The notes: generated from the letters alone by a model not told the origin. A stretch of DNA of 64,000 nt from Otis tarda (GCA_026413225.1 CM048591.1:76744009-76808008); one strand, 5' to 3'; counted from the first letter of the stretch, positions 10,414 to 24,270 are shown. Numbers and translations: made by a program.

Positions 10414-13400
10414 GCAGCAGTGCAGAGCCGTAGACCTGTGGGTTCTCTGCAAAAGGAGGTGAGCAAAGGAAGAACGACCACTCCCAGGGCCGTCTTACAG
10501 CAGCTTCACCCTCCAACCATTTTAAGATGATTTCCGTTAGGATCTTCACAAAAGACAAAGAGCTTAGAGCAGACCTGTGACCCCAGGAGGGCTCCCAAGT
10601 TGCCCAGGGATGGAGAAGGGTTTTTGAGACGTGCTTCCAGACAAACCGCATACCTGAGCATCAAATCCCAGGCCAAAAATGGGAATAAGAAACGCAGGGA
10701 CTGACTCACAATCGGCTTCAGCAAACGCTGCTGCTCTATAAAAAAATAAGATATCTTCTCCTGTTGGGATGCTTGCCTCCCTTGTCTTACACCCCTCTGA
10801 CCCCGCCTGTTTCCAGGGTGTTGAAACGAGCCCTCGAATTTGTATTTGAGGGGTTTTTCTTATGTCCCTATCAGCAGGTTTCCAAAACCAAAATGCGGTT
10901 TGGGGGATGCTAACACCATTCCTATCCAGTTCACCAAAAAGTTGCAGAGCGGGGTTTGCGGGAGGCATCTCCTGTTGGTGCCTCGACATGCGGCGTCGCG
11001 GGGGTTATGGCAGCACCCACCCCAAAAAGGCTGCTGTGGGGATTTGCATCTGAGTACTGCTGTCACGCAAGGACACCTAATCCTTTTTGGGCAAAGCATC
11101 TCGTTGCAGCAAGAAAGTTTTGCAGTTATGAATACAAAGCATGCGTATTTCACTCCTGGCTGCCAGCGAACTAGAGCTCCCGGAAGAGACGGGTAAATTT
11201 TTGAGCACGATTTAACTCGCTGCAGCTGTACGTTTTCCTCCGGACCCTTGCTCTTGCTTCAGCAGCGTGCCGGCTCACAAGCAACGAAACCCCATCCGTG
11301 AATCCGCAGCAGGCGCGTGCGACACCGGCAGCTCACGGGTGTTTTTTTCACGAAGTACGAGCTTCAGCTGCACTGAGTCATGCAGCTCAGCGTCGAAAAC
11401 AAATAAATCTGAAACGTACCGCCAGCCAGGTTCAGCCACAAGAACGAAAAAAAGGGGAAACATTTTGAATAGTGTAGTTGACAAAGGCAGTGGAAAGTTT
11501 TAAAGGCTTTTAGAGGAAGGAATAACCTTACTGCGCCTGTGCCACCCACATGAAAGCCAAGCAGCACCGGCTGTGCCCAGCGATGCTCTTGGAAGGGGCA
11601 GATAACGCCTGTGCGGGACCACATGCGATGGTCGCGGCGCGCACGGCGCTGGGGGTGAGGGCTGGAGACCCCTGTGCCCCCGCGCCAAAATGTTGAAGAA
11701 AATGTTAACAGTCTTGAAATTTGGGAGGTTTTTTTGGATGATTGGTGGGAAACAAGGCGAGAGGCTTTGCTGCGGAGCGGTACCCCTCCGCTGGGCAGCA
11801 GCTGAAGAACAAGGGCTGGCGTTTGCACGGCCGCTGCGTGTGATGAGCCGGTCATGGCTCCGGCTGCGCCAGGCTGGTATCTGCCGTCAGACAGCTCCAG
11901 AGGGACCAGCCGGGCACGCGTGATAACCGCTTATCTCGGACGGAGCCGCCGCGGCACAGAACCCGGGGCCTGGCGAGGAATCTCCATCAGGGATGTCCCA
12001 GGTCTGTCAGGGCCGCGTCAGGAGGAAACTGGGCTGTGTCAGAGCTTCTCCGAGAGCTCCGCAGATGGCTAGAAAGGACTTGTGATTTGTTAAAAGTATA
12101 TTTTTTTTGAATCACACATTGCACCTGTAAAAACGCTCAATCACACAGCTGGGCTCGTGTAGCAGGAAGGCTGTATGCCTGTGTGCTCCCCCACACTGTT
12201 TTTCCCTCCTTTTTTCCTCCCTTTTCTCCCTGCCGTACTTCATTCCCAGTGATGTCGCAGCTCCCGCTCTGCCTCCCGCTTGGGTCTAGCCCAGGACCAA
12301 GCTTTGCCAGGAAAAAAAAATCTCTTCTGCCGCTGCAGCAAAGGTAGCACAGTGGGACGGCATCCCTGCGCAGGCCTTTTGAACCCGCTCCAGTAAAAGC
12401 TAGTACATCTCCCATTTTTAACAGCTGCGGCTTCGTTTCCTCAAGTGAAAGAAGCTTTTGCATGCCCCCCTCTTTAGATATTTTCTCAGGAAAATCATTG
12501 TTACCAGCTTCTGTTGCACCTGAGAGTGTTTGTTGTTGATAGCTCGAGTAGGCATCGTGTGTTCCCGGCATCGTCTGGAAGCCCCACAACTCCTCAGGCC
12601 TCCAGCTTCCTTTTTCACCTATTTTTAAACTGGCTGGCTCACAGTCAGGGAAGAACCCAGCAGGAGTTTTAACAAACACTTCCCAGCACAAAGCACCTTC
12701 CCGTCTGCCAGCATGCTGTTGTCAGGGCGTGCGTGCTGCTGTCGGGGCGTGCGTGTCGCTGCCGGGAGCTCTGATGGCCACGGAGGATCCGGTTCTCTCC
12801 CATTTTGTCTTTTCTGGGGATACTTTGGGGCAAAGCAAGAGTGGAGTTTGGCGCTTCCCTTTTGGAGCTGCCACCTCTTTGTTCAGCTGTGTGGCCATGC
12901 AATTAGCCGATTTGGGGTGAAAAGAACTGTTTTTACCAGCAAACAGGGTTGACGACCTGGCCTTCTCCAACCTGCAGCCCATAAACAACTGCACTGGCGA
13001 AACGGAGCCACTGACACGGGTCAGGAGCAACGCGAAGGAGGAAGACAAAGGGGGAAGGGACCCTTTAACCCCATTTCACTGCAGAATGACGTGTTCACCC
13101 ACGCAGGGCCCGAACAGACGCAGTGGGTTTGGTGTGGTTGTGTCTGCCCTCCCTTTGGACACTGACGAACGACGTTACGGGTCCTGCGGGGCCATCACAC
13201 TTCGCACAGCAGCGGACGGCTGGATCTGTAATGCACCATTCTCTAGCAGGGGTGGGTCTGTGGGTCTGTGGCTGAAGAGGGTCCCGGCGCCACGATCACT
13301 GGGATTGCAAGCACAGCACGCGTTGTCCTCGGGTGAACCGGGGACGGATGCTCCGGACCCAAGCTGCACTGCTGCAGCTTCCCCTGCAGATGCCCTTGCG

Positions 13401-16330
13401 CGGCAGCGTGTGGTAACGCACTCCCTGCCTGAAAGAGGGGTAACCTGCCCCGTAAATACTGACAGGTAGGAGAACACCACAGGCAATTTTTGGAGCAGCT
13501 TCTTTGCTAGAATGCTTGTGGCTCCTGTAAAATGGCAACCAGTGCTCCTCACTGAAAAGCACATGAAGGCCATTTCAGGTAGAGTTTTTTCTTCCCAAAT
13601 CATGAGTCTAAAATTGTAATTTTTCTGAATTGCTACCAAAAAATATTTTTGTGTGTGTGAAACAACCTGAGCTTGAGGAGGCGTCATGGTTTCCAAATCG
13701 CTGAGCGCACTGCAATGTCGCCGTTCAGAGGACAGGTAAACGGGATCCGCCTGCCAGCTGTCCAGGAGCACACGAGGAAAGAGAAAGCGAGAATGGATCT
13801 GGCCCCATAAAGACGTACTCTTCCCTGACCTCGCACCAGCTGACAGAAAGAGGCAGTGAAGAAGTTAACTCACCGCTGAGAGCTGAGGCAGACATAAGCC
13901 ATAAACACACGGATGCAACAGCGGTTAGACTTGAAATTCAAGACTGTTTTCCTTTTGTCTGCCCAGGACCACAGCTCTCATCTCAGCTTTATTTAAGCAG
14001 ATTGCTAAACAAACACTCTCTCCTTTTTCGCTCCTTGAAATCAGCAGCCTAATTGCAGTTGGGCCGTGTCTGCCAGTTCCATGGAGAAGCAGCGCAAAGG
14101 TTTGTTCACAACGCCTGGGTACAGCGCTTTCGCGTAGAAAGCAGGAAAGAAATTTTTAATATCTAGGCTGCGTGCTGATTAAGGGCAATTAGTCATCAAG
14201 AAGCCAGTGTTTAAACGCAAGCCTGACAATGACATAGTCACAGATAAGAAACCTGCCGTTACAGAACGACAGCATTTTTAGCATAGCTCTTCCCTGCTGA
14301 GAACACCGTGTCTTGTGCTGCTGCACTTTCAATTTAAGAGGTGATGCGAATAGAGCTTGCTGCAATTATTTTGCAGATAGCTGGGGAAAGGATTGTTAAA
14401 TTTCTTAGATTCTTGAGATAAAGAGCAGCTCTTTAGACAACTTCCGAAAGTGACGACTCAAGACATGTCCCGCATTAGCACAAAATTGTCTTAAAAGGGC
14501 CAAACAGCCCCAAATCAAAACCTAAAGTAAGGTGGGAGCAAATGCTGCTGACAGGTAATGAGACTCCCATGGTCAGTTAATCTTTTTCCTGAGATTCACC
14601 AGAAAAAAAAAACAAACCACCCTTAGGAGCTGGGAATTAATGCACTTTTGATTGTGAGCCTGTCACTCGGAGGAGAAATGGCCAGGTCATTTCATCACCA
14701 CATAGTTGATCTTGGCTGAACTCTACCTGCAGAAGTTTACTCATAGCCTGTTAATGAGCAAAGTCCGCGATCACTATCAGCCGCTGTGACTTCAGCCGAG
14801 GATTTGAGCTGGTCTGAGTCATGGCTGTGGAGGTTAATTAGCATTAGGGCCAAACAGCATCGCACCTCGCAGATTTGTTTTGGCAAACACTCGGCGTTTG
14901 GCAAACACCTGCGGGAGCCGAAGGCGCAGCAGCTCACACTCCCTGTTGCCAGCATCCTCGTTACAGCGTGCTCGAAACAGAAGGTGCCCCTCCACCCTCG
15001 GTGATTTAATAGATCTAGAAATACAGCTTCTAATTTCACTTAAAAACCACCCTGTCAAGGTGGGGCTGCCACAGAGCAACAGAGCCGGTCTTGCGTCGCG
15101 GGCTCTGGCTGAGCAACGGCACGGGGAGCACAACCGTGGAAAACTGATGCTGCACGGTCAGTATTCCACTGTCTCCCTGCCGGTATTAACCACAATAATT
15201 TACGCCTAGGATAAAGGGTTTTGACCTTTGCACCGAAGAAAAACTGTGGATCACTACTCTAACTGAAATCTAGTCTCTTTTCCTAATTTAGCTGAATTTT
15301 ATAAGAGTCTCAGTAGATTAGCCATGGCCAACGGACACATTTTCAACCACTCTGAGGGGGTACATGGTCATAAACATCTCCACATTAAAATGTATTTTGA
15401 AAGATAGCTTAAAATGTGTAAATACACTGTAAGTAGCCCAGTTCACATGTAATCAATTTCTTTGCTTCTCAATCTTTCTATTTGTGAACGCCTATATAAC
15501 ACATAACCCCCGAGTACCTCCACTTCATTTCACAGCTTGGTACTGCCTGCCAGGTAGGAAAAAGCCCGCAAAAACATTGTGGTCACCATTTTAGTTCCCT
15601 CCTGCAAAGCATATTCATCTTATCACAACAGTTTCTGGTTTCTACTACATATCTGCTTGTGTCCTTGTGTCACGAAATACGGTTCTGAGATGCTACGGAT
15701 GTGGCACTGAAAAGCCAAATGTGTGGCATTCCGTACATAATTTCCAAGCAACTCAAGATAAATCACTTAACTTTGACTGGGCTGCTCTGGGAGTTACCTT
15801 GAGCCAACCAACCAAAAACCAGCATTGGAAAAATAGAAGTACAATTAGTAGACTCATAGGCGCCTGAGTAACAAGCCGTCGGCTTTAGAAACGACTACTT
15901 CCTGGCCGCAATCCTCCATAATCAAAGCAATTAATTGCAAAGATCTGTCCGTAGTCACAACTAAAGTTACTGTTTATTTTTTGCTTAGTCTTCACTAATA
16001 ACGCGCAATCAGCAACCGTGCTCTCCCGGGGAACATCTTCGTGGTGTCAGCAAGGTCGGTGCAGATGGGAGGAAGAGAAGGTGCAGCTCAAGGCTGGAGT
16101 TAGCGAGCAAACGGAACTCTCACACACATGGCACTTGTACAAACACAGTTATTTAGGACAACAGAGTGATTTTTTTTTTTAAAACTGCAACACTTGTATT
16201 AGGACAGCACCTTGTTTGGCATATACAAATACCCGTATTCAAACCAGGGTATATCTGTACTTGGAGGAAAAAGGCACCAGTACAGGAAAAAAGTAGAGTT
16301 CTCATTTGCAAAAAACAACCCAGTATTTAA
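10414..16330. other. Intergenic sequence, no gene seen
   Basis: About 5.9 kb. The longest open frames are 184 codons (12137-12691 -) and 198 codons (13175-13771 -). Neither resembles a known family, and both lie in GC-rich stretches crossed by frames on the other strand. A short 20-bp duplication sits at 12.7 kb. The part from 13.9 to 16.3 kb is AT-richer with very few frames. No exon or RNA gene was recognised. Confidence 0.5.
12715..12754. repeat. Two-copy 20-bp tandem duplication
   Basis: The unit gctgttgtcagggcgtgcgt is followed at once by gctgctgtcggggcgtgcgt, with two mismatches, and then by a partial third unit. It is a small local duplication with no visible function. Confidence 0.7.
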
Positions 16331-16490
16331 AATCACAGATTCATTTACGTTGGAAGGAACCCTTGGAGGTCATACGGCCCAGCCTCCTGCTCCCAAACAG
16401 GTCCAGCTAAATCGGGGGACTTGTCCAGGCTGTTCACAAATCCCAGCATGTTCTCCTGAACCTCCAAGAATGGCCAACACCACCTCATAT
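16331..16490 (-). mobile_element. CR1 LINE 3' fragment (minus strand)
   Basis: On the + strand it begins 'aatcacagattcattt', a degraded reverse-complement octamer tail. It continues 'ttggaaggaacccttggagg' and 'catacggcccagcctcctgc', the reverse complement of a CR1 3' end. It is more diverged than the plus-strand copies. It meets the next CR1 (16540-17245) 5' end to 5' end. Confidence 0.75.
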
Positions 16491-16539
16491 CTGCTCCCCT
16501 GAGGTCTCCATAGAGCTCCCTGATGCTACTGCAGACGGA

Positions 16540-17245
16540 GAATGGATGGAGAGCTGCCCTAAGGAGAGGGACTTGGAACTGATAGTGGAAAAGAAGCTCA
16601 ACATGAGCTGGCAATGCGCCCTTGCAGCGCAGAAAGCCAACTGCATCCTGAGCTGCATCCCCAGCAGCGTGGGCAGTGGTCGAGGGAGGGGATTCTGCTC
16701 CTCTGCTCCGCTCTGGTGAGACCCCCCTGCAGCGCTGCGTCCAGCTCTGGAGCCCCCAACATCAGAAGGACCTGGAGCTGTTGGAGAGGGTCCAGAGGAG
16801 GCCACGCAGATGCTGAGAGGGCTGGAGCAGCTCTGCTGTGAGGCCAGGCTGAGAGAGCTGGGGCTGTTCAGCCTGGAGAAGAGGAGGCTCCGGGGAGACC
16901 TGAGAGCGGCTCCCAGTGCCCAAAGGGGGCTGCAGGGAAGGTGGGGAGAGACTCTTCAGCAGGGCCTGGTGTGACAAGATGAGGGAGAATGGCTTTAAAA
17001 TAGAGTGAGGTAGATTCAGACTGGACAAAAGGAAGACTTTTTTTTACTATCAGTGTGGTGGAGCACTGTCCCAGGTTGCCCAGAGAGGCGGTGGATGCCC
17101 CATCCCTGGAAACATTCCAGGCCAGGTTGGCCGTGGCTCTGAGCAACCTGATCTGGTTGGAGATGTCCCTGCTCCTGGCAGGGGGGTCAGACTGGATGGG
17201 CTTTAACGCTGCCTTCCCACCCAAACCATCCTGTGATTCTATGAT
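16540..17245 (+). mobile_element. CR1 LINE, longest copy, with end of ORF2 (plus strand)
   Basis: About 700 bp, the longest CR1 here. Interrupted frames still read CR1 ORF2 C-terminal motifs: [14 protein letters not shown], then SALVRP, then [14 protein letters not shown]. The shared 3' block with 'ccccatccctggaaac' and 'ggagatgtccctgctcctgg' follows, ending at 'tgtgattctatga'. Frame breaks make the ORF non-functional. A 120-bp segment (16817-16936) is identical to one in the CR1 next to the ELL2 promoter. Confidence 0.95.
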
Positions 17246-17699
17246 AAGAGCAATAAGAATACAACATGCTGCATGAACAGCTGAGCCTCAGTTTATATTT
17301 TAGTATCTGAGGTCACTAGAAAAGTCTTTCTGCATCTTTTCAGTTCAAGCCAACCCAAAAGAAGCTATAAATGAGTTTTCCACTTTCTCAAGGTTTCCAA
17401 GTGAAATTCATTGCAGCTAATTTAAAGCCGTTTGCTCTTATGCCCACAATGCCCATTCTCTTACACAGCTATTTTTGCTCCGGGACATCGACACTGATGG
17501 ATCTGTGGGGCATGATCCCCTCACACTAGGCCCAGCTAAGGAAGCAATTTCTTTCCCAAGGCTACCACTCCGCTTCACAGACGTAATTATCATTCCACAC
17601 TGAACCTTCCCATCCATCTAGCCTGATGTGACGTTTTTACCCTTTTATAACGGGCAGCCAGGTTTGGTCGGGGCATTTTCCCGTACCTGTTTCTCCAGT
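17246..17699. other. Intergenic sequence, no gene seen
   Basis: AT-rich spacer between a young CR1 and an old LINE remnant. No frame of note and no RNA gene was recognised. Confidence 0.5.
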
Positions 17700-18200
17700 C
17701 TTCAAACCCATTCGCTTCGCTTGCATGATATTTATAGCAACGCCCTCCAAAACAGCAACAGCTTCTAATTTTGCAGTATCACTAGCACCAAAATTCATTA
17801 TTTCACTCTTCCCTTTTTTTTTTGTGCCAAGATCATTAATGAAAGTATTAAATATGACTGCTTCCAAAACCAGGGGCTATGCAGCTTTGCCAGTGGAAAA
17901 TCTTCAACTCAACAGTGCCTTCAGCACGAAACATTGCCATCTCTTCTTTATCCCATCCCCTTCTCATTTTACAGCTTTTTCTACCAATCTCTGCATTGAA
18001 CACTTTGTTGTAGACTTTTCATGTCTGATTTTCAATGAATTATGATAGCCAGTATTTTATTTAAGACAGAAGATATTAGATCTCCTGTGTATCTTTTACC
18101 TAAAACATGAACATTTCTACCAGGGAATGTCAAGTAAGTCTGGCATAACCTATCTTAGACTAAAACCATGCTGCTTGCATAATTTTTCATTTAATCCTAT
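17700..18200 (-). mobile_element. Decayed CR1/L2-like LINE reverse-transcriptase remnant
   Basis: The minus strand reads FNTFINDL near 17,840 followed by NFGASDTAKLEAVAVLEG. This resembles the FNIFINDLD ... FADDTKLGG ... LEG block of CR1-clade reverse transcriptases; the catalytic-box region has decayed (ASDT in place of ADDT). Upstream on the minus strand, weak similarity to the RT region that reads ...VYLDFSKAFD in intact elements extends to about 18,200, with many indels. It is much older than the other CR1 copies. Boundaries and family are uncertain. Confidence 0.5.
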
Positions 18201-18511
18201 GCCCTACTACTTTTTTTTTCTAGAGTCCAGCACACTATCGTGACCGTGTGACTGCAGGTGCTTGGATAACTCTCAGACAGACTGTTTTTCCAGCCACAAA
18301 GCACCACTCGTCCTTCCACATCTGCCTCAGCATCATGGGTCCTGCAGTTTCACGTGCCAAAAGTCACCCACTGTCCTGGAGGGCAGAGCACTGCGACTCC
18401 CGGGTTTGCAGATATTGTAATCTTTGAGGTTAAATTTCAGCTTCAATACGGAGATCTTCGTACACTTTCTGGGTAAGAGTGAGGTCACAAGCCTTATCAT
18501 TCTCCAGTTTT

Positions 18512-18531
18512 ATAAATATATATATATATTC
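18512..18531. repeat. Short AT microsatellite
   Basis: An alternating TA run near 18.52 kb in an AT-rich context. No other function is visible. Confidence 0.6.
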
Positions 18532-21500
18532 TTGCAAAATAGACAGACTTGGCTCCCGTCTCTAGCCTAAGAACTTAAACTAGGGAGCTCAATTCACAAA
18601 TATTTTCAGGTCTTCTTAGTAAAACAGAGAAATACGGGTTTCAGCTGTTTCTTTTCCTTTCCTTTTCTTATCACCTTCATGTTTACGGGAACTGAACAGC
18701 CTGGACGGTGTCTGACCCTGCTGAAGACAAGGTGGATGTCGCCACTGATACCAGCGGACAGACACCACCAGCGGCGGCACCGCCGCGACACAACCGTATC
18801 GCTTGGGTTTTCCTGCCGCACTACAAGGCTCCTCCATCCTTTTTTATCTCACTTTTTTTTTTGTGCAACAAGCGATGCTTTGTACATACTTTAGCTAGGA
18901 GGAAGGCTTTGCGTATTTAAAAGCAGAGTTGAATACTGTGAGTCTAGAAACAGGTCCAGACAGAAATCTCGGTTGTGATTTTTCTCCTCTAGCACATGTT
19001 CAAGCTGCTTGAGGTCCTTCTCCTTCCTCATGAGTAGAAACAAGACTTGAAAACAGACTTTTGGTATTTTAATTATTTTTTAAGGGTTTTCTAGTACTGC
19101 AGTTGTACAGGACCAAAATCAGCGTGGTTCGCAGAAGGTCCATACTGTCATCCTTCTGTCCCCTTCACTCCCAGAGGAACACGGACAGGTCAAAGCATCA
19201 GCTTCAAGGCTTTTGCCAGCATTACATTTCAAGTAACGCACTTCAGGCTCTAAAATTGCAGAGAGATGCAAACCAATTAATTTTCCAATTCCCTATTAAG
19301 CCAGCTAAGCCTGACAGTAAACCACTAAGAAATAAAACAGAGAGGCAAGGGAGAGCAGGAATTTTTTCAGAAAGCTGAATAAACCCATCAGAGCATCCTG
19401 GGTCACAGATCTTTGGGTTTATTAGACCATAAAAATATGCAACACACGACAGCAGGTAATTAAATATTGTGTTCAAGCTTCATTTAACTCTCCACACCTG
19501 TACCGGGCTGCCCTTCTTCCAGGAAACAGCCTCAGCTGAGGGGTTAATAAAGTACTGCATTAAAATTAATCCAGCTGTGTCATATGGAGAAACAACCAAC
19601 AGCTACTGCAACCCCTCCCCGCCAGACCTTATGGTGCGAATGTTTTGCTGTAAATAAGGGCACTTTAAGTCAAAGATGCCTGGGCTTCTGATGCAGTGAG
19701 GACAGGTGAGTATCTGCCTCATTTCTGAGGAATTGTGTAAGGCAATAGATACCTCATGCACTAAAAAACCCCTATTTTTTGACGTTTTGGGTCCCACTTT
19801 GCCTGTTAAATCTTAGAAACAAAAAGCTGGCTGATGGGGATGAGTCTGCAGGTACAAACTACCTCCAAGGCTGTGGCGGTCACTTGTTTTTTCAGGTGGA
19901 TGAGCTAAGATCAAAAGAGGGGGGACTGACTGTAGCCTGAACTCTAAGCATGCTTGATAATCAGTAAAAAAAATGCAAACATATAAAGAAAGCTATGCTT
20001 CAGTTTTACACTGCTGAAGGGCTAGCTGGGAAGAGGAGAAAAAAAATTAAAAGGCTTTTTTATTATCAGTTTTTAAAAATTATATTTTTTAATTAGCTTT
20101 TTTTGTCATGTTTAGAAACTCTGCTCAGCAGCTGTGCACCTGCCAGTCATCTCAGAAACAGGGCAGGGTGGGACGTGGAGAACATCCCCAGAGGTGGGTA
20201 ACAGGACTTGGTTAGCTCAAAGCAAGACTTTCAGTTGCTATTTTAATCTCACTCTTTCTTTCTAGCGCATATTAAACCCCACTGCCTGATGAATTATTTG
20301 GAAAAAAAAGTGAGAGAGAAAGACAAGGGGGAAAGGCTAATAATAACACCTATTTTTTCTCGAAAGACCCCACAGTCTCTGAGGTGGGGTGTGGAAGCTC
20401 CCAGGCAGGTCTCTGACATTTCTCTCCCCTCGACCCCCAGGTCCTTCAGCAACGGCAGGTAGGACGAATGCCAGCCAGATATTTCAGGTGAAAAATAAAC
20501 CTACAAAAAGACTTTAATAAATACACGCAACACTGAGAAGAGGAACGCAAAGCCCTGTATTTTTTAAGCCTTTCACTCATAAGTGGCCTTAGGAGAACAA
20601 AATTCTAATTTGTACAGCTGCGAAACATCTAGAAAGGGGAATTTTGGCAAACTGGCCTTCCAGATTTCATCTGTGCTGGGAAAAATCTGCAGTTTAATGT
20701 GCTGGCACAGGCCACAGGGAACATCGCCATGAGCCCAACGGAAACGGGGAAGGTCCTGGTGACCCTCCGAGCGCTGCAGATCTCAGCGCTGAGATAAGGA
20801 CATCTCACCATTCATTCCTGTAACCCCTTGGACGGAGGACTCCTCAGTGTGTTTTTAAGCAGAGCTGGTCTCTCAGTCCTGCCGCAACGCTGTGAAGACA
20901 CCAGGGTGAGGGCTGCTGCCCACCCCAGGACGCCCTGGGTGACCCTTGCCTCCCTCATTTCAGGGACATCGGGTTTATCATCCTGATCACCACTGTCTCC
21001 TCTGCCATGGTGCCTACAGCCTCCCCCGTTGTCCAAAACTGCGTTTCCTCTGGCAGAGGAGTCAGAAGGGGCTTCAGGGCAATGGCGAGGGGCAGCAGGA
21101 GACCCAGCCTCGCTGCCTGCCTGGTCTGCAGCCCAGGAAGAAGCAGAGCCAGGGAATGTTATGGGAATGCTGCATCCCCTTGCATGAGGTACCTCCTCCA
21201 TCCAAGGACAGTACTACACCGGTGAGCGCGTGGTGAGCTCTGGGTGTAATGGGTGCTCCATTCCCATTCTCAGGCTTTTCTTTGTGATGGCAGACAACAC
21301 ATACTTTTGTTATGAAGAATACTGCAGTAACCTTTGTTGTGTCGTTTGTTAGGTTTTGTGTTGGTCAGGCTGTAATCTCACAGGATGCCCAGGCTCTGGA
21401 CCCATCGGTGCCTCGCCGGGTGGCTGTCCTTCTCCCACTGCAGCCACACATAAAACACACCAGAAAGCTTTCAAAAAATTCAGCGTGAGTGTTCACATTC

Positions 21501-24220
21501 GGGTTCTGCTACGAAGCAAAAAGAACACAAAACTTTAACAAACATTTTAAGTTTCTAGATTAAGCCATGGAGCCGTCTCACTTCATCCAGCTCTCCCGTC
21601 CCGCTCCGGGTGGATGCGGGGAGCGGACAGCCTCCCCCAGGTTCACTCCTCCATCCCATGTTGCTGCTGTCACTGCTCTTCCCAGCGTCTCCCTGTCACT
21701 GCTCCTACTGTGGGGATGAGACACCTGCAGGTACCGAGGCCACAAAAATTACAGCCTACCCTAAAATCAATTAACACATCCCTCTGAAAACGGCAGCAGC
21801 TCAGTGCAGCTCTGTGAGTAGCTAAGCCAGCCCTCCAGCAAGAGTGGGAGCCACTTAAATCATCTTAAAGGAAGGTAACCCCACCTGTTAATCAGAGTCC
21901 TGAGAGTGTCACAAAAAAAAACCAAACCTGAAAAAAAGTATCTATTATTTTCAGTTTAAGGCAAAAATAAAAATAATATGCTTTTGTTTGGTTTCTTGTC
22001 CAAACACAGGGAATTAGGGAGGTAGAAACTCCACCACAGAGTCACCCACGTAAGCTGCCGCAACACAAATGACCACAAAACAACAAAACAACACGTGGAC
22101 TAACTAAACGCGAAGCAAAAGAGTGACCTTTCAATCGGCTAAACGAGAAGGTGCTAAGTCAAGCACTATGCACTATAGTGCTTCCCCACTTACTTCCAGA
22201 GCAGAACAGCCCCAGATCCTTTATTTAAGACGCCCTGTAACGCACTGGCAGCCCCTCGCCGTTTCTGGGGGATCCCACCCCTCCCACCCATCGATGCTGC
22301 AGACAGGTAAGCAGGCTGAGCGCTGCGCAGGAAGTCGTTAATCCTCCATCCTGGCTGCTGCAAATTTTCAGGCTGGTGTTTAGCACTGATCAAACAGCAT
22401 CTACCTGTTATATTTTTTCAGCTGGCAGGCCAGCAGAGCGAACTGACAGCAGCTCAAGACGAGCCCCACGTTCCATTTCACGTGATCAGCAGGAAGCCTG
22501 GCGTTAGTTGTTCTGCCGGACAATGGGTCGCAGCCTGGCAGCACAATTTGTCTGAAAAATCCAAATTTGCTTTAAATAGCTTATGTCGTACTTGGAAAGC
22601 AAACGTAAATTCCTTTAGCAACTTCTGCCCATTTCAGCAATACCGTGAAAAAACAAAATGGGGTGCAAATGAGTATAAATAGAAGGTCAGTTCATTTGTA
22701 TAGAGTGTGAATCATAGCACTTTTTTTTATTGCTGTTTCTTGCTGTTCTCAGATACACATCATTGTTGCCAATTACTGCTCCCATTCCATCACTTTCTCC
22801 ATCCTCACACACAAGACCATGGAAGGATGGGGTGGGACATGTTCTTCCACACAAAATGAAAAGTCTTACAACTCTCAAAATCTTTCCAAAGAGACGTAAA
22901 GAACGGCAGCACCAGGCAGAGCTCTCTGTGAGTCTTTGGTTTGCTCTGCCCCGTTCCATTTGTTCTCCCAGGACTGCCACAGCCATGCCTACACCCTGTT
23001 TCCACCATGAAAGAGCATTTTCAGAGAAAAAATCCTGACACACTCCCCTGTGCTGCAGACCTCCAGCTCAGGCGCAGCCCACACATGGCCTAGGGACAAA
23101 CTAGTGCTTAAGCGTTTGAAGATCCTGGCAAAAACTAACATCAGTACAGCCATCCTCTCAGTAAATCCATCACCGTTTTTCTTGCTGGAAGGAAAAAAAA
23201 ATACAAATAAACTTCCTTAAGATTACATTTAGCAATGATTTGGTCCAGCACGCTGCTGTCCGGTTGTTCACCAGGCTGCAATACAGTCACTGCCTACCTC
23301 CTGTGCGTGTCGTGACACAGACCGAAGGAGGACTCTGAAGCGTTTGTTTTAAGAGCTGCTACGTACACTGCGATCCAGACCCTCATGAGCAGCTGGAACA
23401 AATTAAAATGTTTTAAAAAGATGATGTGCAAAATGGTTTAAAGCAACACGAGCCTTTAAAAAGCTGATCAAAACCTTAACGCAGCGAGGAGGCTATCAAA
23501 ATTAATATTTTACACTTCTTCCAAAGGAACTATAGATCATACTTATCACGAGGGATCAAACTAGCACAATGGAAATATTTGCAAAAGCCATAGTACACCA
23601 TTAAAAGGAAAACCAGCCAAGAAGTCAGGTTTTTTTTTCTTTTCTTTTCAGCAAGAGGCTGAAATTCCATCCTTAGCTCTGTGTCTGTAATTATTGCAGC
23701 ATGAAGTGTGTGGTATGTGAGATTGCACACTGTTTGGAGACTGCTGAAATCTCCAGCCAAAACAAAACGAGTTAATATTAACTCTCTGTTTCCTGGCGCA
23801 TTTTTGTTCTAGATTAACCCAAGGAAGTTGTTTTCGCAAATTTTTTGTGTACATTTTCTTTATTTTTTTCAATTCTGATTTTATAAATCCATTTCACACC
23901 AGTACTGCTGACAGATAAGCTCTACTGTGCTCTCTTTAGCCCTAAATTACAATTTTCTTGTACATGTAACTTTTCTATACCCTGAAATACATCAGTTAAG
24001 CTTATATTGTTTTTCCATGCTATCTGCTCTTCTAAATGCTACCTCTGCTCTCAGTTCGTTCATTTGTTCTGCGTGTCCCGGTACAGACCCCGCTCCTTCC
24101 AACGGTTGCTCACATATCCACAGGTCACACAATCAGTGGCGTGCAAAGGAGCCACAGCCCATAGACACAGCTCAGAAATTGACTTGTAAGTCGGCAGAGT
24201 ATGTTATGAAAGATGGCAAA

Positions 24221-24270
24221 TGTACATACACATATATATAGATATTGTACACACACATGGTACATGTATA
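24221..24270. repeat. Imperfect CA/TA dinucleotide repeat
   Basis: Alternating purine-pyrimidine sequence made of short CA and TA runs with TGTACA steps. It is an interrupted microsatellite. Confidence 0.7.

Noticed and set aside
12137-12691. 184-codon open frame on the minus strand
   Set aside because: No recognisable domain or motif, GC-rich context and no plausible neighbouring exons. In 64 kb and six frames, one or two frames of this size are expected by chance.
13175-13771. 198-codon open frame on the minus strand, the longest in the window
   Set aside because: It overlaps other long frames (13296-13562 on the minus strand, 13086-13469 on the plus strand), has no known domain, and its composition follows the local GC content. 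Treated as chance.
22162-22182. Inverted repeat AGCACTAT/ATAGTGCT
   Set aside because: An 8-bp arm with a 5-base loop is expected by chance in a window of this size.
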